64,000 nt of DNA, taken from contig JACEVL010000465.1 in the NCBI GenBank assembly GCA_020284085.1, positions 202,001 to 266,000 of the forward strand. The letters run 5' to 3'. The position numbers were made by a program, and so were the translations under genes. The stretch comes from Aporrectodea caliginosa (Eukaryota > Annelida > Clitellata > Crassiclitellata > Lumbricidae). Below are positions 12,716-24,294 of this stretch, in pieces. Position 1 is the first letter of the stretch; the number at the start of each line of letters is the position of its first letter. A model generated the notes under the pieces. It was not told the DNA's origin, did no database searches, and saw only the letters and a program-made list of their open reading frames with translations.

Positions 12716-13079
12716 TGCACAGTTATTACGCGACAAGGTAAATGAATCGTGAATCTGAATATGCGAGAAGCGAAGCAATTGTTAGTGAATGACCTAATAC
12801 TTCCGCGTTACAAGGATAGTGCCCTAACCAGTAGGCTACCCTGCCTACTATAAGCATTAAGCAGATAATATAATTATTATACTGTCATTGCTTGAACCGC
12901 GCTCTATTAGTATTATACTCATCTGCTATCGAATCATATCCGACATTGTAACCGTCACAACTAAACATTAAGCGTTAAAACAAACAACATTGGTGTGAAA
13001 TGATGTCTCTAAACTTGGCAAAAACTACAGACTCACCTGCTACAATTAAGAAAACAATACGCGACCAAACAAATTTCAT
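4526..13079 (-). CDS. Receptor B: complete two-CTLD membrane receptor with tyrosine tail, 446 aa
   Basis: Exons (minus strand): 13079-13037, 10104-9757, 9343-9218, 8895-8656, 8252-8103, 7238-7113, 5654-5558, 4736-4526. All introns are GT-AG and phases are 1,1,1,1,1,1,2. The start is the ATG of a 14-codon signal peptide exon. CTLD1 (exons 2-3) has the HCF, ARQRC, WHWIDS and ICEYPG landmarks. CTLD2 (exons 4-5) has six cysteines of a long-form CTLD, WNEARNRC, YWIGLR and VVCHTG. The canonical calcium/sugar motifs EPN, QPD and WND are absent. Exon 6 is a Thr/Ser-rich stalk, exon 7 a Gly/Val/Leu transmembrane helix ending VKNKR. The tail (residues 377-446) has Y412 (YQHL), Y427 (YDRL) and Y438 (YEEF). 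Intron 1 holds the 10704-12650 element, intron 5 a SINE and intron 7 a LINE fragment. Lectin-type recognition and phosphotyrosine signalling are inferred from architecture; the ligand is unknown. Confidence 0.88.
4787..5156 (+). mobile_element. 5'-truncated CR1/L2-like LINE, 3' end
   Basis: Encodes the C-terminal part of a non-LTR reverse transcriptase ORF (AGQAPVYLREL, RRFLRSATQGDL, GPSVWNRLPSNLR), then the conserved end GGGAGCGCCTCTGAG...GTGCTATATAAAT and an (ATTACG)n tail. It is inserted in intron 7 of receptor B in the opposite orientation. Confidence 0.85.
5923..5990 (+). mobile_element. LINE/SINE 3' tail with (ATTAC)n
   Basis: Short remnant ending GTGGTGCTATATAAATG followed by TTACATTACATTAC, in intron 6 of receptor B. 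Confidence 0.55.
7444..7676 (+). mobile_element. tRNA-derived SINE, full copy
   Basis: Pol III type head with an A-box-like TGGTGTAGGGG near 7450 and B box GGTTCGAATCC at 7496-7506. The body ends GGGAGCGCCTCTGAGTAG...GGGGCGCTATATAAAT, which matches the LINE 3' end at 5090-5140, followed by a (GAAT)n tail. It lies in intron 5 of receptor B. Further copies are at 15341 (+), 59826 (-) and 63885 (+, partial). Confidence 0.88.
10704..12650. mobile_element. DNA-transposon-like element with clustered TTGCAACC motifs
   Basis: The ends are imperfect inverted repeats: AGGAGACCGGGGCTAGATGCAACA on the left, and GGGGAGACGGGGTTGGTTGCAACA on the right read in reverse complement. The word GGTTGGTTGCAACA or its complement recurs near 10733, 11080, 11105, 12410, 12427, 12450 and 12628. 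A 71-residue open frame (11525-11740) has a QGDYVLVKLRGIKN motif that looks like a decayed transposon ORF fragment. It lies in intron 1 of receptor B. Superfamily not assigned. Confidence 0.6.
12651..12713. repeat. (TTA)n microsatellite
   Basis: About 20 uninterrupted TTA units immediately after the right end of the preceding element. A shorter ATT-rich run sits outside the left end, so the element may have inserted into a triplet repeat. Confidence 0.9.
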
Positions 13080-14117
13080 CCTTAGGCTGAGAAACGTATC
13101 AGTTTAAATATGTGATGTCTAACTATGTAAGAGGACAAACCAGTCACTATCGTGCCATAAACAGTCGACAGCGCTATTTTAAGCGAAGTAACCACTTAAC
13201 CATCCGAAGGTCGGTTACTCATCGTAAAACCTAAAACTAAAATGTACGGAATATACGCACATGCGTAAGTGGTTTTCGAAGCTGTATGATTTATTATAGA
13301 CAGAAAAGTTGATAGATGTACCACAATGGATAAAAATAAACGGCTGTTCAGGACAAACCTCGACAGTCAAAATGCAACCTGCCTGTGGATGATGGCTTTC
13401 ACGAGAATAGATGTCAGTGATGCATATTACTGTTTTATAGTGCGCAATGTATATAGCGCCCACGTTAAAGATCTTTCCTAGGGATTCCAAGGTCAGCCTT
13501 CGCGAAATACATGACATTGTATAAGTCTTTGATTTACGGCAAGGACACGCAGACGTCTCAATCATAGGGTGGAGATCAAAAGAAGACCAAGCTATTTGCA
13601 GCAAGGGAGACATGTTGTTTACGACAGCATAGAGGGGCAAATTGCTCACCTCTAGCATGGCCTCTGGCTAGTAGGTGAATTAATGTAGGGTAAGATACTA
13701 TACCGGTAATATAAGATAAGATATTATAAGGTTACCTAATTAAGATCATGTTAGATAAGGCATGGAACAGCAAGACAAGATAGGTATGGTAAGATGGTAT
13801 AAGGTATGATATGGTAAGCCCGGTTAAAGGCTGAGACAATCACTTAGGATAATTGTTCTTAGGCTTCCAAAATACTAGTTTAAATATTAGGGGTTCATTG
13901 TAAAACTTTCGTGGGAGATTTCTTTAACACTGCTTTTGGAAATACACCAAAGCCATGTTTAAGCTTCAACAGCTGATAGAGGTAGGTCATGCATTACAAC
14001 ATGCAAGACTGCGTTCGCACAATTCTTCAGCGCATGCCATTGTTATGGCTGAAGAACTACTCCTATGCTTCTATTCCGGCGAACTATCGCCAAAGTCGAC
14101 AATTTTTAAGTTTATAG
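13080..14117. other. 5' flank of receptor B, no gene recognised
   Basis: Contains whatever promoter drives receptor B; I cannot point to a convincing TATA box. The 147-codon open frame at 13658-13215 (-) has no recognisable domain. Degenerate TAAGATA-type low-complexity sequence lies at 13680-13830. Confidence 0.4.
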
Positions 14118-14625
14118 GTCGGCGACGGTTCCGCGACAACTCGTCGAACGACGTTTCGTATAACGACACTTCGTCTACGACAATTCGTATAACGACATTT
14201 CGTCTACTAGTGTATCTGTATCCATTACGGCTAATCAAGAGAGGCCGCTTTCTTATAGTTTCGCTAAAACGTGCTATATATTCTCAGGAATCCAGCTTCT
14301 AATTACTGACAAGATTATTTTCATCAATCAGCTTCTGTTGAATGGAAACCTATTTTCATCCATGCATCCAGGTTGATTTCCAGCTTATTTTTACGTGAAA
14401 AATTATTTTGATCAATTCAGCTTCTATTTCAACACAGGAATGTTTTCATCAATCCCACTTCCATTTCGGGAAACAGTTTTTTTTCATCAATCCAGCTTCC
14501 ATTTTAAAGTGACAATTAAAATAACTTAGTAGACGAAATGTCGTTCGACGAATTGTCGCTCGACGAAGTGTCGTAGACGAAATGTCGTTCGACGAGTTGT
14601 CGTGACACCGTCGGCGACAGGCGCT
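14118..14625. mobile_element. MITE with long modular inverted repeats
   Basis: Arms at about 14118-14210 and 14525-14620 are inverted copies. Each is made of tandem units of about 15 bp that alternate around CGACATTTCGTC, CGACAATTCGTC and CGACACTTCGTC. The centre (14290-14510) contains four to five loose repeats around TTTTCATCAATCCAGCTTC. There is no coding capacity. Confidence 0.75.
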
Positions 14626-15340
14626 ATTTATGAGCTATCTTAAAACCACACGTAAGGGTTAGTCACATAATCATTGCGGTTAGAAATTATAATGTGACTA
14701 GATTCACTTATATAGCTTCTTATACAGTAGTCTCTGTATTGCGTAACACAGATCTGTAGGCCTTTCTAAAGCAAATGATCCTTGCAATAGGGTATTAGTG
14801 CAGCGCTCTGCCATTCAATTCAGCCCAATTGGTAAGCACACACGATTTGCCAGCGTACACAAGTTTGGCGCTGAGGTTCGACTAAAGGTCGCGTTAGGGT
14901 AAGAGACACATTATGGTCGTCCAGAACAAGAAAGTTTTATGAAAATATGTTATACCTTTTTAATTAAGGACAAAAAGTCCATCAGTAAGCAAGCAATGCT
15001 TAGATAATCAGAAAAGTCACGCCAACACGCAGAGCAAAACCACCTACATCCACAGTTGAAATATGACAACATGTTCAGTGTTCCTTGTTTGTGATGAAAC
15101 TTGATGTGTGCTCAATTTAGATAGCTTACATCTAGTCTGGTCAGGATTGAGGCCAAGCTACGGCCAACTAAAGAGGGTCACAATAACCCAATGCGTGACT
15201 TTATTCTCTTTGCTAACTTCTTCAGCTATACACGGCGCTTATATAATTATAGGCTGTAACTCAGTCGATATAATTATTCTATAACTGTAATTGTAGTCGA
15301 GCAGTTGTTGAAGAACTGTGCAGGATATATCTTACGTGGG

Positions 15341-15545
15341 GCGCGGTGGTGTAGGGTATGTTCGGTGCCTTGCAAGCCGGAGGGTTGCGGGTTCGAATCC
15401 ACCTCAAGCCGCCGCGTAGGGACCCTGGGCAAGTCCTTCACTCGCAATTGCTCATGCGATCGGTGTGAAACTCTGATTCAGTGTCTGCGCTGTAGTCAGG
15501 AGCGCCTCTGAGTAGAAATCTTGAAGGGGCGCTATAACAAGTGCT
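15341..15545 (+). mobile_element. tRNA-derived SINE, second copy
   Basis: Same family as 7444-7676, with B box GGTTCGAATCC at 15390-15400. The tail ends GGGGCGCTATAACAAGTGCT instead of the GAAT repeat. Confidence 0.85.
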
Positions 15546-16009
15546 CATACATACATTTGTAAAAGCACCACATAACAATTTAGAGGCGCTCCCGAACCAT
15601 GTCAGTTCTATCACTAACGAATAAATTAGACTGCATGCATGCTTGACATACTTTTCAGCACGACTAGCTGTCCAATGGCTTCGCGATTATAGTCCGTCGG
15701 CAAATGTAAAGAATTAAGAGTTTGTAAAAATTTTGGGTATAATCTTGGCAAATGCATTTAAAATGTTCAGAAGAGTGTTGTGCATCCAAAAAACCATGTT
15801 GCCAGTTTTTTAATTTGGTCCCGAGTGCATATTTTTGGACAAATGTACGGAAATGAAATAGCTTGCGTTGTACTGAATATAAAACTAGGCTTGGAATCTC
15901 AAAATGACATTGTTAAAAAGGAAAGCATGTAACAATTTGCTATCCGGTGTTTCTAGACTAATTTGAACCTGCTGAAAACGAAAATCGTGAATAGCAAGCT
16001 GGATTTTTA

Positions 16010-16510
16010 GCGGTTGCATGGGAAAACAAGATGGCGACCAAAATGGCGGCCAGTATCTTCAAATGGCTATTAGTGAAGTCATTTATGTGATGGAAACGTG
16101 ATTTTAGTGTCAAAATTAACATATTCGGGGACAAGGAATGCGATGGAACTAAAGACACATATATAGCACTGCCAGGAAACCAAAATGGCGGTCAAAATGG
16201 CGGCCAGTTTCTTCAAATGGCCCTAAGTGAAGTATTGTCTGTGTTGAAACATGATTTTAGAGTCTAAATTAACATTTTGGGGTCAAGGAATGCGATGGCA
16301 CTGAAGACACATATGCAGCTCTACCAGAAAACCAAAAACAAGATGGCGGCCAAAATGGCGGCCAATATCTTCAAATGGCTGTAAGTGAAGGCATTTATGT
16401 GATGGAAACATGATTTTAGTGTCAAAATTAACATTTTTGGGGTCAAGGAATGCGCTGGAACTAAAAACACGTATGTAGCACTGCCAATAAACAAAAATGG
16501 CAGTTTAACC
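16010..16510 (+). repeat. Tandem repeat, about 155-bp unit, three to four copies
   Basis: Units begin at AAGATGGCGGCCAAAATGGC-type sequence and share TCTTCAAATGGC, TGTGATGGAAAC and GGTCAAGGAATGCG. They lie inside the 15690-19070 element. Confidence 0.8.
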
Positions 16511-18254
16511 GTCATTATTGATAAAAACATTTAGGATCCTGTGATTGCTGTTTAAACATTTTATACATTACGTATGCAATATTCGTCTTTCATGACTTGA
16601 CTATTTCACGCATTTGTTGCAGCCAATGCAGTTGCACATAAGTGTAAATGGAAAGTTCGCACTTCGACAGAAGCAGCACTTGGTGCTACACTTATCAACT
16701 TTGCGTGATTTACAGGTACGAGAACACCTTCTTCGTCCACAATCCATCCTCATGAGGCTGGTGTCGGAGCATCAATATGTGGAAGATAGGCCTTTTCTCA
16801 AATGACAGTTTGGTAATGAACATGTTTAATGCTGATAGTGTCACTGCATGGTGGAAGAGAATCAGTTTCCTTGGTTGTAATTTTCAACTGTTCATTGCAA
16901 GCAATCACTTGTCAGCAAACACTAGATATATTCCAAGAGAAAATCATGAAATTGTGTCTACTGATTTTAGGAGAGACGGTCGGTGATAGGATGTATTGTT
17001 TCAGACAGCCAGATGCATTTGGCCACATGGATGACAAAGGTTATCTATTGCGTTGAGGCCAATCTTTTTCGAGATTAATCTGAATTGACAGCCTCTGAGA
17101 GAAGAAATGTCACTGCATTGATTATTTGCAGATCATATAAACGTGAGAGCATGGATAGCTGGTCGGTGGCATCTGATGCACCAGTAAACGACTTGCAGTT
17201 GAACAAGCAGATCAGGCAGTGGAGGATTTGAATATGGCAGACGTGCTTGCAGAGGGGACTTTCTGTCTAGCGACATCAGGTATCAAACAAGATAGGCTTA
17301 CCACACGATGCACTGGCATTGGACCAGGAAGCACACTGGTGGCAAGCATGGACATGGACCTGTTCAAGAGAGCAATAAAACTATACCTAGATCCACAATA
17401 CAAAACTAGCGTTGGGCTTGGTGCACTTAGACCCCATGACTCAAGCCCCCGGCTCCACTATAGGCTCGGGCTACCGCAACCGCCATGTTCACGGCTTAAA
17501 GCCCCCCCAAACGAAAAGTCCTAGTTACGTCACTGTCCACAATACAAAACCGGTGGGTGTAATGCCCTGGTGAATTCCACACTGTGCTTTGCAATGCTTG
17601 GGCAGAACGATTGAAGGGAGTGGTCTTGAGGAGGCATGGCAGGAAGCCAATATGTACAGCAGCTTCACCCTGTTACAGATAGAATGGCAACCATTACAAA
17701 AGAGCTCTTCTAGCTCACCAAATAGCACTGGAAGCACTGTTTGACCTATGGCTGACTGCATTCCTGGAAGATCACCCTGCCATACACCTGTTTATCTCCG
17801 GAAGCTCTTTACTTTAACCTCGGCCTGCTCTGGTCGCCGATCTCTGCGCTCGGCCTCCAGAGGTGACTTCATAGTTCCGCATGCTCACTACTAAACAGCG
17901 TCGGGTTTTCTCTGCAGAAACGGAGCACCTTGCAGCCGTTCGTATCCAATAAACCTTTAGGACAACTTTCTCACTCTTATGATTATGCGGTTCTCGTACT
18001 GGTCATCAAAGGACGAATCATCAACAGACTATTCATCATGGACTATTCATTCATTAAGGGACTGTTCATCAAAGTCCTTTTCACAGTAATGAGGGCAGAT
18101 GCCACAAAGAAATTGGAAAACAAGCACTGAATGCAAAAAGTATTTGTTTGTTTCCTCTTTGAACAATTTCGCCGTTTTGCAATAAATTGACCTTCTTTGG
18201 CTTCATTTTGATGTCTTATGTTAATTATAACCTTAGATTAATGTTATTTGGAAA

Positions 18255-18600
18255 ATAGAGATCTCAATTTTGGTCGGCCATTTTGGAAAATGGCCGACTG
18301 ATGAGACCATGGGTTGATCTGCGATGGCCCTAGTCAAAATATTGCCCCTAAATGTGTATGTTTGGACACCAAAATAACGATTCTAAGTGAACTAGCCGCC
18401 GAAATATTGAAAAATCTCAATTTTTCGTCGGCCATTTTGGAAAATGGCCAACCGATGAGACCGGGGCTAATCTGCGATGGCCCTAGTGGAATCATTACCC
18501 CTAAATGTGTATGTTTAGACACCAAGGTAATGATTCTAAGTGAACCAGAAGTCGAGATATTAAAAAATCTCAATTTCGGTCGGCCATTTTGAAAAAAGCC
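18255..18600 (+). repeat. Tandem repeat, about 165-bp unit, two copies
   Basis: Two copies share GGCCATTTTGGAAAATGGCC, GATCTGCGATGGCCCTAGT (or a close variant) and CCCCTAAATGTGTATGTTT. A further pair of about 190-bp repeats follows at 18755-19040 (AAAACTGGCAACATCATTTT). All lie inside the 15690-19070 element. Confidence 0.75.
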
Positions 18601-19299
18601 GCCATTTTGTATTCTAAGGAAAATTTCGAATGCCTCCCCTTCCTAAAATGTTCTCTTAGGTTCCAACTACAATTGTGCAAAGCGGCAATCCGTTTACAAA
18701 AAGTGCAGTGTACATTCGTGTACTGCCTGCACTATTGTACCTTTCAAAACTACCCCGGGACCACTCAGAAAAACTGGCAACATCATTTTTCATGATCAGT
18801 GAGGTATTTATATGTAAAACAACAGTTGTCAAGTTTATTCTGCCTATTTTAAGTTGCCATTCGGCATAGTTTTTAGAAGAACAAACCCTATGATTAAAAT
18901 TTCCACGCGTTTTTCATACAAGTTTTGCATCTATTCAAAACTAACCCGGGACCAAAAAGAAAAACTGGCAACATCATTTTTCATGACCAGTGAGGTATGT
19001 AGATGTAAAATAACATAGTTGCCAAGATTATACCCAAAAAAATATCTTTTTTACATTTGCCGGTGGACTATTAGATCTATCTCTGAAAAACATCATTTAT
19101 AGTCTTTCAGACGGTAATAGATTCTCTGCGAATTAGATATACTAATAAGAAACACAAACAAATAGGATACCCTCATAATAAGTACAACAGTAGTTCTGAA
19201 GAAGTCTTTCAATTAGTATTGTTTAAAGATTAACGTTGCATCGGACTCGATAGTCATTATTTTCTGAAAGTACACCTTTAGCTCAAGTTCTATTTTATG

Positions 19300-19694
19300 G
19301 AAATTCTACGTAGTTTTGTTCTGGTTCAACTCTGAGTTTGACAAACTCTGAGTTTGTCGCGCATCAAGGGCTACATTGTGCTATAGTTATAGACTCGTGG
19401 AATGGCTTGGATGATAGTACTGTCTCAGTAGACACTGTCACAGCATATGAGAGGAAGTTGAGGAAATTGGCTCTTGAGCGTTCCAGGTTCATTTGCGGTG
19501 GTTCTAACACAGACTAAACGTCTTCTGAACCACTTAAAATTCTTGTTATGTTATGTTAACAGTCCAGAGGAATCATCTAAGTGCGGATTGCGCTGTTGAA
19601 AATGGTCTCTGACCGACTCGTTTATTTGCCCAACAGAGGTTTCTCCAACCGTGCTGAGTTCATTGCTCTCGTTGCGAGTCTCAGCGTCGACAAT
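19300..19694 (-). pseudogene. Ruined tyrosine tail region of receptor C
   Basis: Homology to the A, B and D tails persists in a frame the splice does not reach. 19691-19556 still reads TRNESNEL...VGQINESV...LDDSSGLL, then about 185 bp of foreign sequence intervene. 19341-19300 then resumes with LRVEPEQNYVEF. Besides the frameshift and insertion, the first tail tyrosine has become Phe (HFQQ) and the second position reads Arg. A short partial duplication of CAAACTCAGAG is present near 19325-19360. Confidence 0.75.
19368..19556. mobile_element. Insertion within the receptor C tail exon
   Basis: About 185 bp separating two halves of tail homology. It resembles 4270-4440, the 3' flank of receptor B (shared AATGGCTTGGATGA, GTTCTAACACAGA, CTTCTGA-CCACTTA). 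It could be a small mobile repeat or 3'-flank sequence moved in by recombination. Confidence 0.5.
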
Positions 19695-22600
19695 CTGCAA
19701 ATATTATTTTCTATCAAATATATTTCATGCATAATTAAACATAGAAATTAGTTAAAACTGATTTAGGCCTATAGATATGAATTTAGACTTTTAAATAGCA
19801 AATGCAGACATTATCATATGGTGAACTATTGTAGAGCTGGCTTTTAGTCGATGCAGTGGAAAATGGAAACTAGAAACCACGAAGACGACTTATGGACTTA
19901 GAATAGGAAAAGTGAATGTCTACTAATGAAACAAAAGGTTACTAATTTATACAGCCTTTTTAAAATCTGATTCTAAGACTTAAATGACTGATTACATGCA
20001 AAAACATAATATTTTAAAACTGTATCTCTAAAAGTCAAATAAATAATAATTAAATCTTACCTCTTATACTTCACTGTAAGTACTATTACGAGAACGATTA
20101 GTATGACGAGAGGTATACCAAGACCACCTCCAACAGATGCTTAACAGAATAAATGTATAATGCAGTTTGTAGTCTAATAGATCATCTGCACAACAGTTTA
20201 AGTAAGCTTCATTAAAAAGAAATGCCATCGAGGGTTTAGAATAAACAAGACAAAATTTAATTGATACGTACATACAAAAATTATTGTAAATATTGATGTT
20301 TAGAACTTGTTGCTTTTCTAAATTTGAATAGGCCTAAGTTTAATACATTTTATGTAAATAAAGAGTAAAACTATTGTGTAGCCTACTTTTCGCTGTTACA
20401 ATAGTAAAACAACCACCATTCAAACCGTTTAATTTTTGCACTTCAACTGAGTCGTATAAGTTAAAGCTGGAAAGGCACAGTATGCCAAATAAAAAGTTGT
20501 AATGGTTATAAGTGGTGCAATTGTTTAGCACGGTGTCAAAGTTGAGACATACGGGTCTGTGTCATCTGAATGGTGCAAATAGTTTTGACTTCCAGTAACT
20601 TTATTTGGCAGAATTTTGCTCGATAAAGATTAAATCTATGTAAATAGAGAAAACTTACTACTGTCACAGGATGATCTACCAACTTCAGTTCCGTATTTCA
20701 TTGTAGATTTCATTGTGGATTTTGTCGTTACAAGAGCTGTTACTAAAATCGACAATTTGCAAATTAACCAAAGAGCATTGTGCCACAAATATCTAAACGT
20801 CGTAAAATAGTCTTCTCTAACTTTGGACAGAGTAAGTGGTATTTCTGAAAAATTTGCGAGCATAGCATAACAGAAGAAGTCAAGATTTACTACACGCCTC
20901 TAGAAAACATCACAAAAGCGTGGTCCAAGATTCATTGAGCCAGGTCACAGCAATTCACCAACAGGGAACCCTTTCCACTTTAAAAATTGTGTTAATATTC
21001 GTTAACAGACCAATTGAATATGGACGACTGAGCGGAATTAGCCCAGTGGCGTCATATTTACCGGACGGTCACCTACCCAAATATTTATCCGGTTTAATTT
21101 CAGAACGCCAACTTGCGTCATAATATTGATAAACATCAATCGACATGTGGTACAGAGTCTATTAAGCAGATCCTAACACCGTCGTCCTGTCTCCTTACCT
21201 AACGCTTGGATCTGGAATTTGAACCATTCCTGGACGTACCATATTTATGTCACACGTTTAGTTTTGCCTGAGCATCGGTTGTTTTGGCGCTTAAAAATTC
21301 AGAAGTTGAAACTACGACTGTGATTAGCCTACTTTTAGTTTCTAATCGTTATCGCCGGTGTAGGCCTACCTGTGTGACAGACTACATACACGTCCTCTGA
21401 ATAGCATTTCATGGGAGACCAGCTGAAGCTTGGAGTAAAGCCAATCCATGTACTCAAGCAGGGCAAAGTCCAGTCATGATAATCTTCTATCCAATTTGTG
21501 TACCTGACATTTTCTCCTAAAAGATGCAACGTGATCTTCAATATACATAGTGTGACACTGTGACAGTATTATTATTTAACGCCAATATTGAAACATTGAC
21601 TGTTTTGCATGCATTTTCTATGCGTATTGCATCAAGTGTTTTGGTGTAAAGTCTTCGAGACCCGTGGCAGAGCTATATGGATAAACTGTAAGACATAGAT
21701 GGCAATAGCAAAACATTTGTTTTCATTTGTATTTATGGATGTAAGTTATTTACCTGTGTCTAACCATATGTACCAGGTTAATCGGAGTCCTATCCAGTAT
21801 CGAACATTTGGATCTGAACCAAGCCATGAAGTGAAACTGATGCCGGTGACATTTGCAAACGAAGCCAAATCTCCGCCTCTTTTCAAGCACCTGTTTCTCG
21901 CCTCATACCAACTGACCTCTTCATTACTCGCAACGTAACATCTGCCATCGAACTGACGTACACTGTAGGACTTGATTGACGAGCATGTGGACACTGGCAT
22001 CATTTTAACAAAGCAATGCAAATAACAATCACAAGGATAGAAATGACCGTTGATGTAATTGCTCACATCAAACATGCCATATACGCTAGCTTGCACACTC
22101 AATCAAAGGATGCCATATCTCTGCTGTGTCTTGCAGCAAACAGTGTTGGGATCTCACACGTTCTCAGTGTCTACTGGTCCAATGCGTTCTTTCGTTCTCT
22201 AGATAACGTCATTAATTTAATAATTAAGATTAACACTCACCTGTTTCAGCTTCCATCCTCCGTACCCCGAATTCTGGTTTCTTTGACACAGGATTTCTAG
22301 ATTTCGACCTTAACGTGGTAAGACTTTGACCACGATTTGACTTCAAGCGACCATCCATTGATATTTTATGCTTTACTAGCAGTTTTTACCCGGCGTTCGC
22401 CCGGGTTTTCCCCAGGTGTAATTTGTAACGGCTGCAAATAAAAGCTACTTACTTACTTACTCTATATGCTGAAGGGCTATATGCTGAAGGGCAACAGACA
22501 AACATACAAACATACAAACAAACAAACGGAAGGACAACGTAAACAGACTTCGCCTTATAATAAGCTTATAGATTATAACTGTTCTATAGGTTAGATGATA

Positions 22601-24294
22601 ATATCAATTTGCTAGAAAATCTTCTCAATCGTGTTTCTTACTATATGAAATTAAAATCAAACTGATTTGTTATCGCACCTGCATATTCGCAAACGTAGCT
22701 GTTGTTCAGCTGTGCTTGTTGCGCCATTAAGTAGAATCTTGTGTTTATGAATTCTAAGGCTGCCACATATCGTTGTCCGTAATCAGCGGTAAGCCTATAT
22801 GCGACATCGGATGCTGAAATAATAGCAATCAACGATTGTGAATCAAGAGATTTCGTTAATTAACTACCGATACTAAACTGATAATAATTATGATCGAGTC
22901 CTATGCTGCATCATTCCCACATAGTTTGCAGTTAGTGCATCATCATGCATATCATCATCACCAGCACTTTCCATCAGCCTGCTTCTGCTTCTGCTTCTTA
23001 CAGGCTCCTTAAAACGTATTTGTATCACCGTGGTTGGACTTGGAGCGCCTCTGAGTAGGCTTGTTGAAGGAACGCCATATAAATTCATGAAATGAATGAA
23101 TTAAATGAATGAATCTTCGTCATAAACATTTTCGTAGCTATTCTTTGCTACTTCATCTTTTTTTTACCGTAATGCTGCTAAAACGTCTGCATTTCTGATG
23201 AATTCCTCTGCTTCCCAGTTGTCTGCTTCTGATGCAGCATGTAGTGCGGAGCATTTGTAGCCATGTCTAAACTGAAGACTCACGTTTCAGATTTGAATGT
23301 GTAGCCTAACTACGCTAACCTACAATATGCCAACCTGGTATGGTTGGAAGTGTTGTGTCTATCCAGTGCCAAGTATTCGCGTTGATATGATCGTTGGCTC
23401 TATAAGCATCGGTCCAAATGTACTGAAGTCTAACTGGATTGTCAGAGTCTTCCAAAAATTGTCCTATGAGTGATTGAGTTTCTTCGTCTTTAATGATCGG
23501 CAATCTAGAATTGAGATCGTAACAACGTCTTCGTGCTTTGTCAAAGGACGTAATTAACCATTCGTTGTTTGTGGGGTCGATTTGTACATCAAAGCAATGC
23601 GTGCTCTCTGATGTATTGTAACATCTTCTGAATTCATCCGCTGCTTCCACGAGATGTAAAAGACCTGGAATGAGCAAAATCATAAATTTAGGTTCGGTGT
23701 ATCTCATCACAACCTTTGTAATATAATGTAATTGAACATTCATGTGGCGCCCCTTCCAGATATCTACTCAGAGGCGCTGTAGTTTGATAATGCCCTCCTG
23801 AGGAAATTCAGAAGTGCACTTTGAAGTCGAGCAGCCATTAAGAGCCATAAGTAGACTGGAAGAGGTAAGCTTTCGGTTTATAGCGAAAGACTGTCTCGCT
23901 AACAGAGTTACGAACATGAGAGATAGAGAGTTCCAGATGGAGGGACCGGAAACTGTGAATTGAACGCCGAACAAAGACAAGACCAAGAACAACACACTTT
24001 CCAGCAGATGTTGATCGAAGAGAGGAGCGGTCTTTAGCTGAGTTACAGGGTGTTACCGTGAAAGAGAAGTAGGGAGGCCGATGATTTGCAAGTGCCCTGA
24101 ACATGAAGAGAACAGTATGTGAATGCGAAACCGTTTTAAGTGAATGGTGGTGTCAAAGGTACTATAATAATAATTATCTTCGTTTAATTGAACAGACTGA
24201 CAAACCGCAGCGAGTTACCAGCAAGGAAAGACTTACCTGCAACAGTAATGATAATAATAATTACAAGCTGACGCTTCGAATTGAAACACTTCAT
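19622..24294 (-). CDS. Receptor C: two-CTLD membrane receptor with truncated, tyrosine-free tail, 381 aa
   Basis: Exons (minus strand): 24294-24237, 23664-23335, 22813-22679, 21993-21754, 21516-21370, 20742-20659, 20139-20061, 19694-19622. All introns are GT-AG and phases match receptors A and B. The signal peptide is MKCFNSKRQ followed by an Ile-rich core. CTLD1 and CTLD2 are intact: RRC and HCF, WTDAYR, VCEYAG, WYEARNRC, YWIGLR, LPCLSTW and VVCHTG are all present, with no stops. The stalk is short (28 codons) and the transmembrane helix ends LTVKYKR. The tail exon enters out of frame relative to its paralogues and stops after 24 residues (LSTLRLATRAMNSA...), with no tyrosine. The ectodomain looks maintained while signalling is lost, so a non-signalling or decoy receptor is inferred. 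Alternative splicing restoring the frame cannot be excluded. Intron 1 holds a minus-strand LINE fragment. Confidence 0.85.
23035..23110 (+). mobile_element. LINE/SINE 3' tail with (GAAT)n
   Basis: GGAGCGCCTCTGAGTAG, then GCCATATAAATTCATGAAATG and GAAT repeats, in intron 2 of receptor C. Confidence 0.65.
23747..24100 (-). mobile_element. LINE ORF C-terminal fragment
   Basis: Minus-strand frames read DRSSLRSTSAGKCVV and GPSIWNSLSLMFV, the usual C-terminal segments of CR1/L2-type ORF2, with one frameshift between them. The 3' end is the AGCGCCTCTGAGTAG-type motif near 23760-23780. It lies within intron 1 of receptor C. Confidence 0.7.

Larger units (their letters stand above)
15690..19070. mobile_element. 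3.4-kb DNA transposon with about 140-bp inverted repeats and TTA target duplication
   Basis: Left end TAGTCCGTCGGCAAATGTAA and right end (reverse complement) TAGTCCACCGGCAAATGTAA. The inverted similarity continues through GGGTATAATCTTGGCAA and AACTGGCAACAT for about 140 bp (15690-15835 and 18935-19070). Flanking TTA is present on both sides (15687-15689, 19071-19073), which fits the TWA preference of PIF/Harbinger but does not prove it. The interior has two tandem-repeat blocks and broken open frames around 16614-17520 that I cannot assign. Confidence 0.75.

Noticed and set aside
13215..13658. 147-codon minus-strand frame
   Set aside because: No recognisable domain, and it lies in the 5' flank of receptor B; chance frame or old repeat is more likely.
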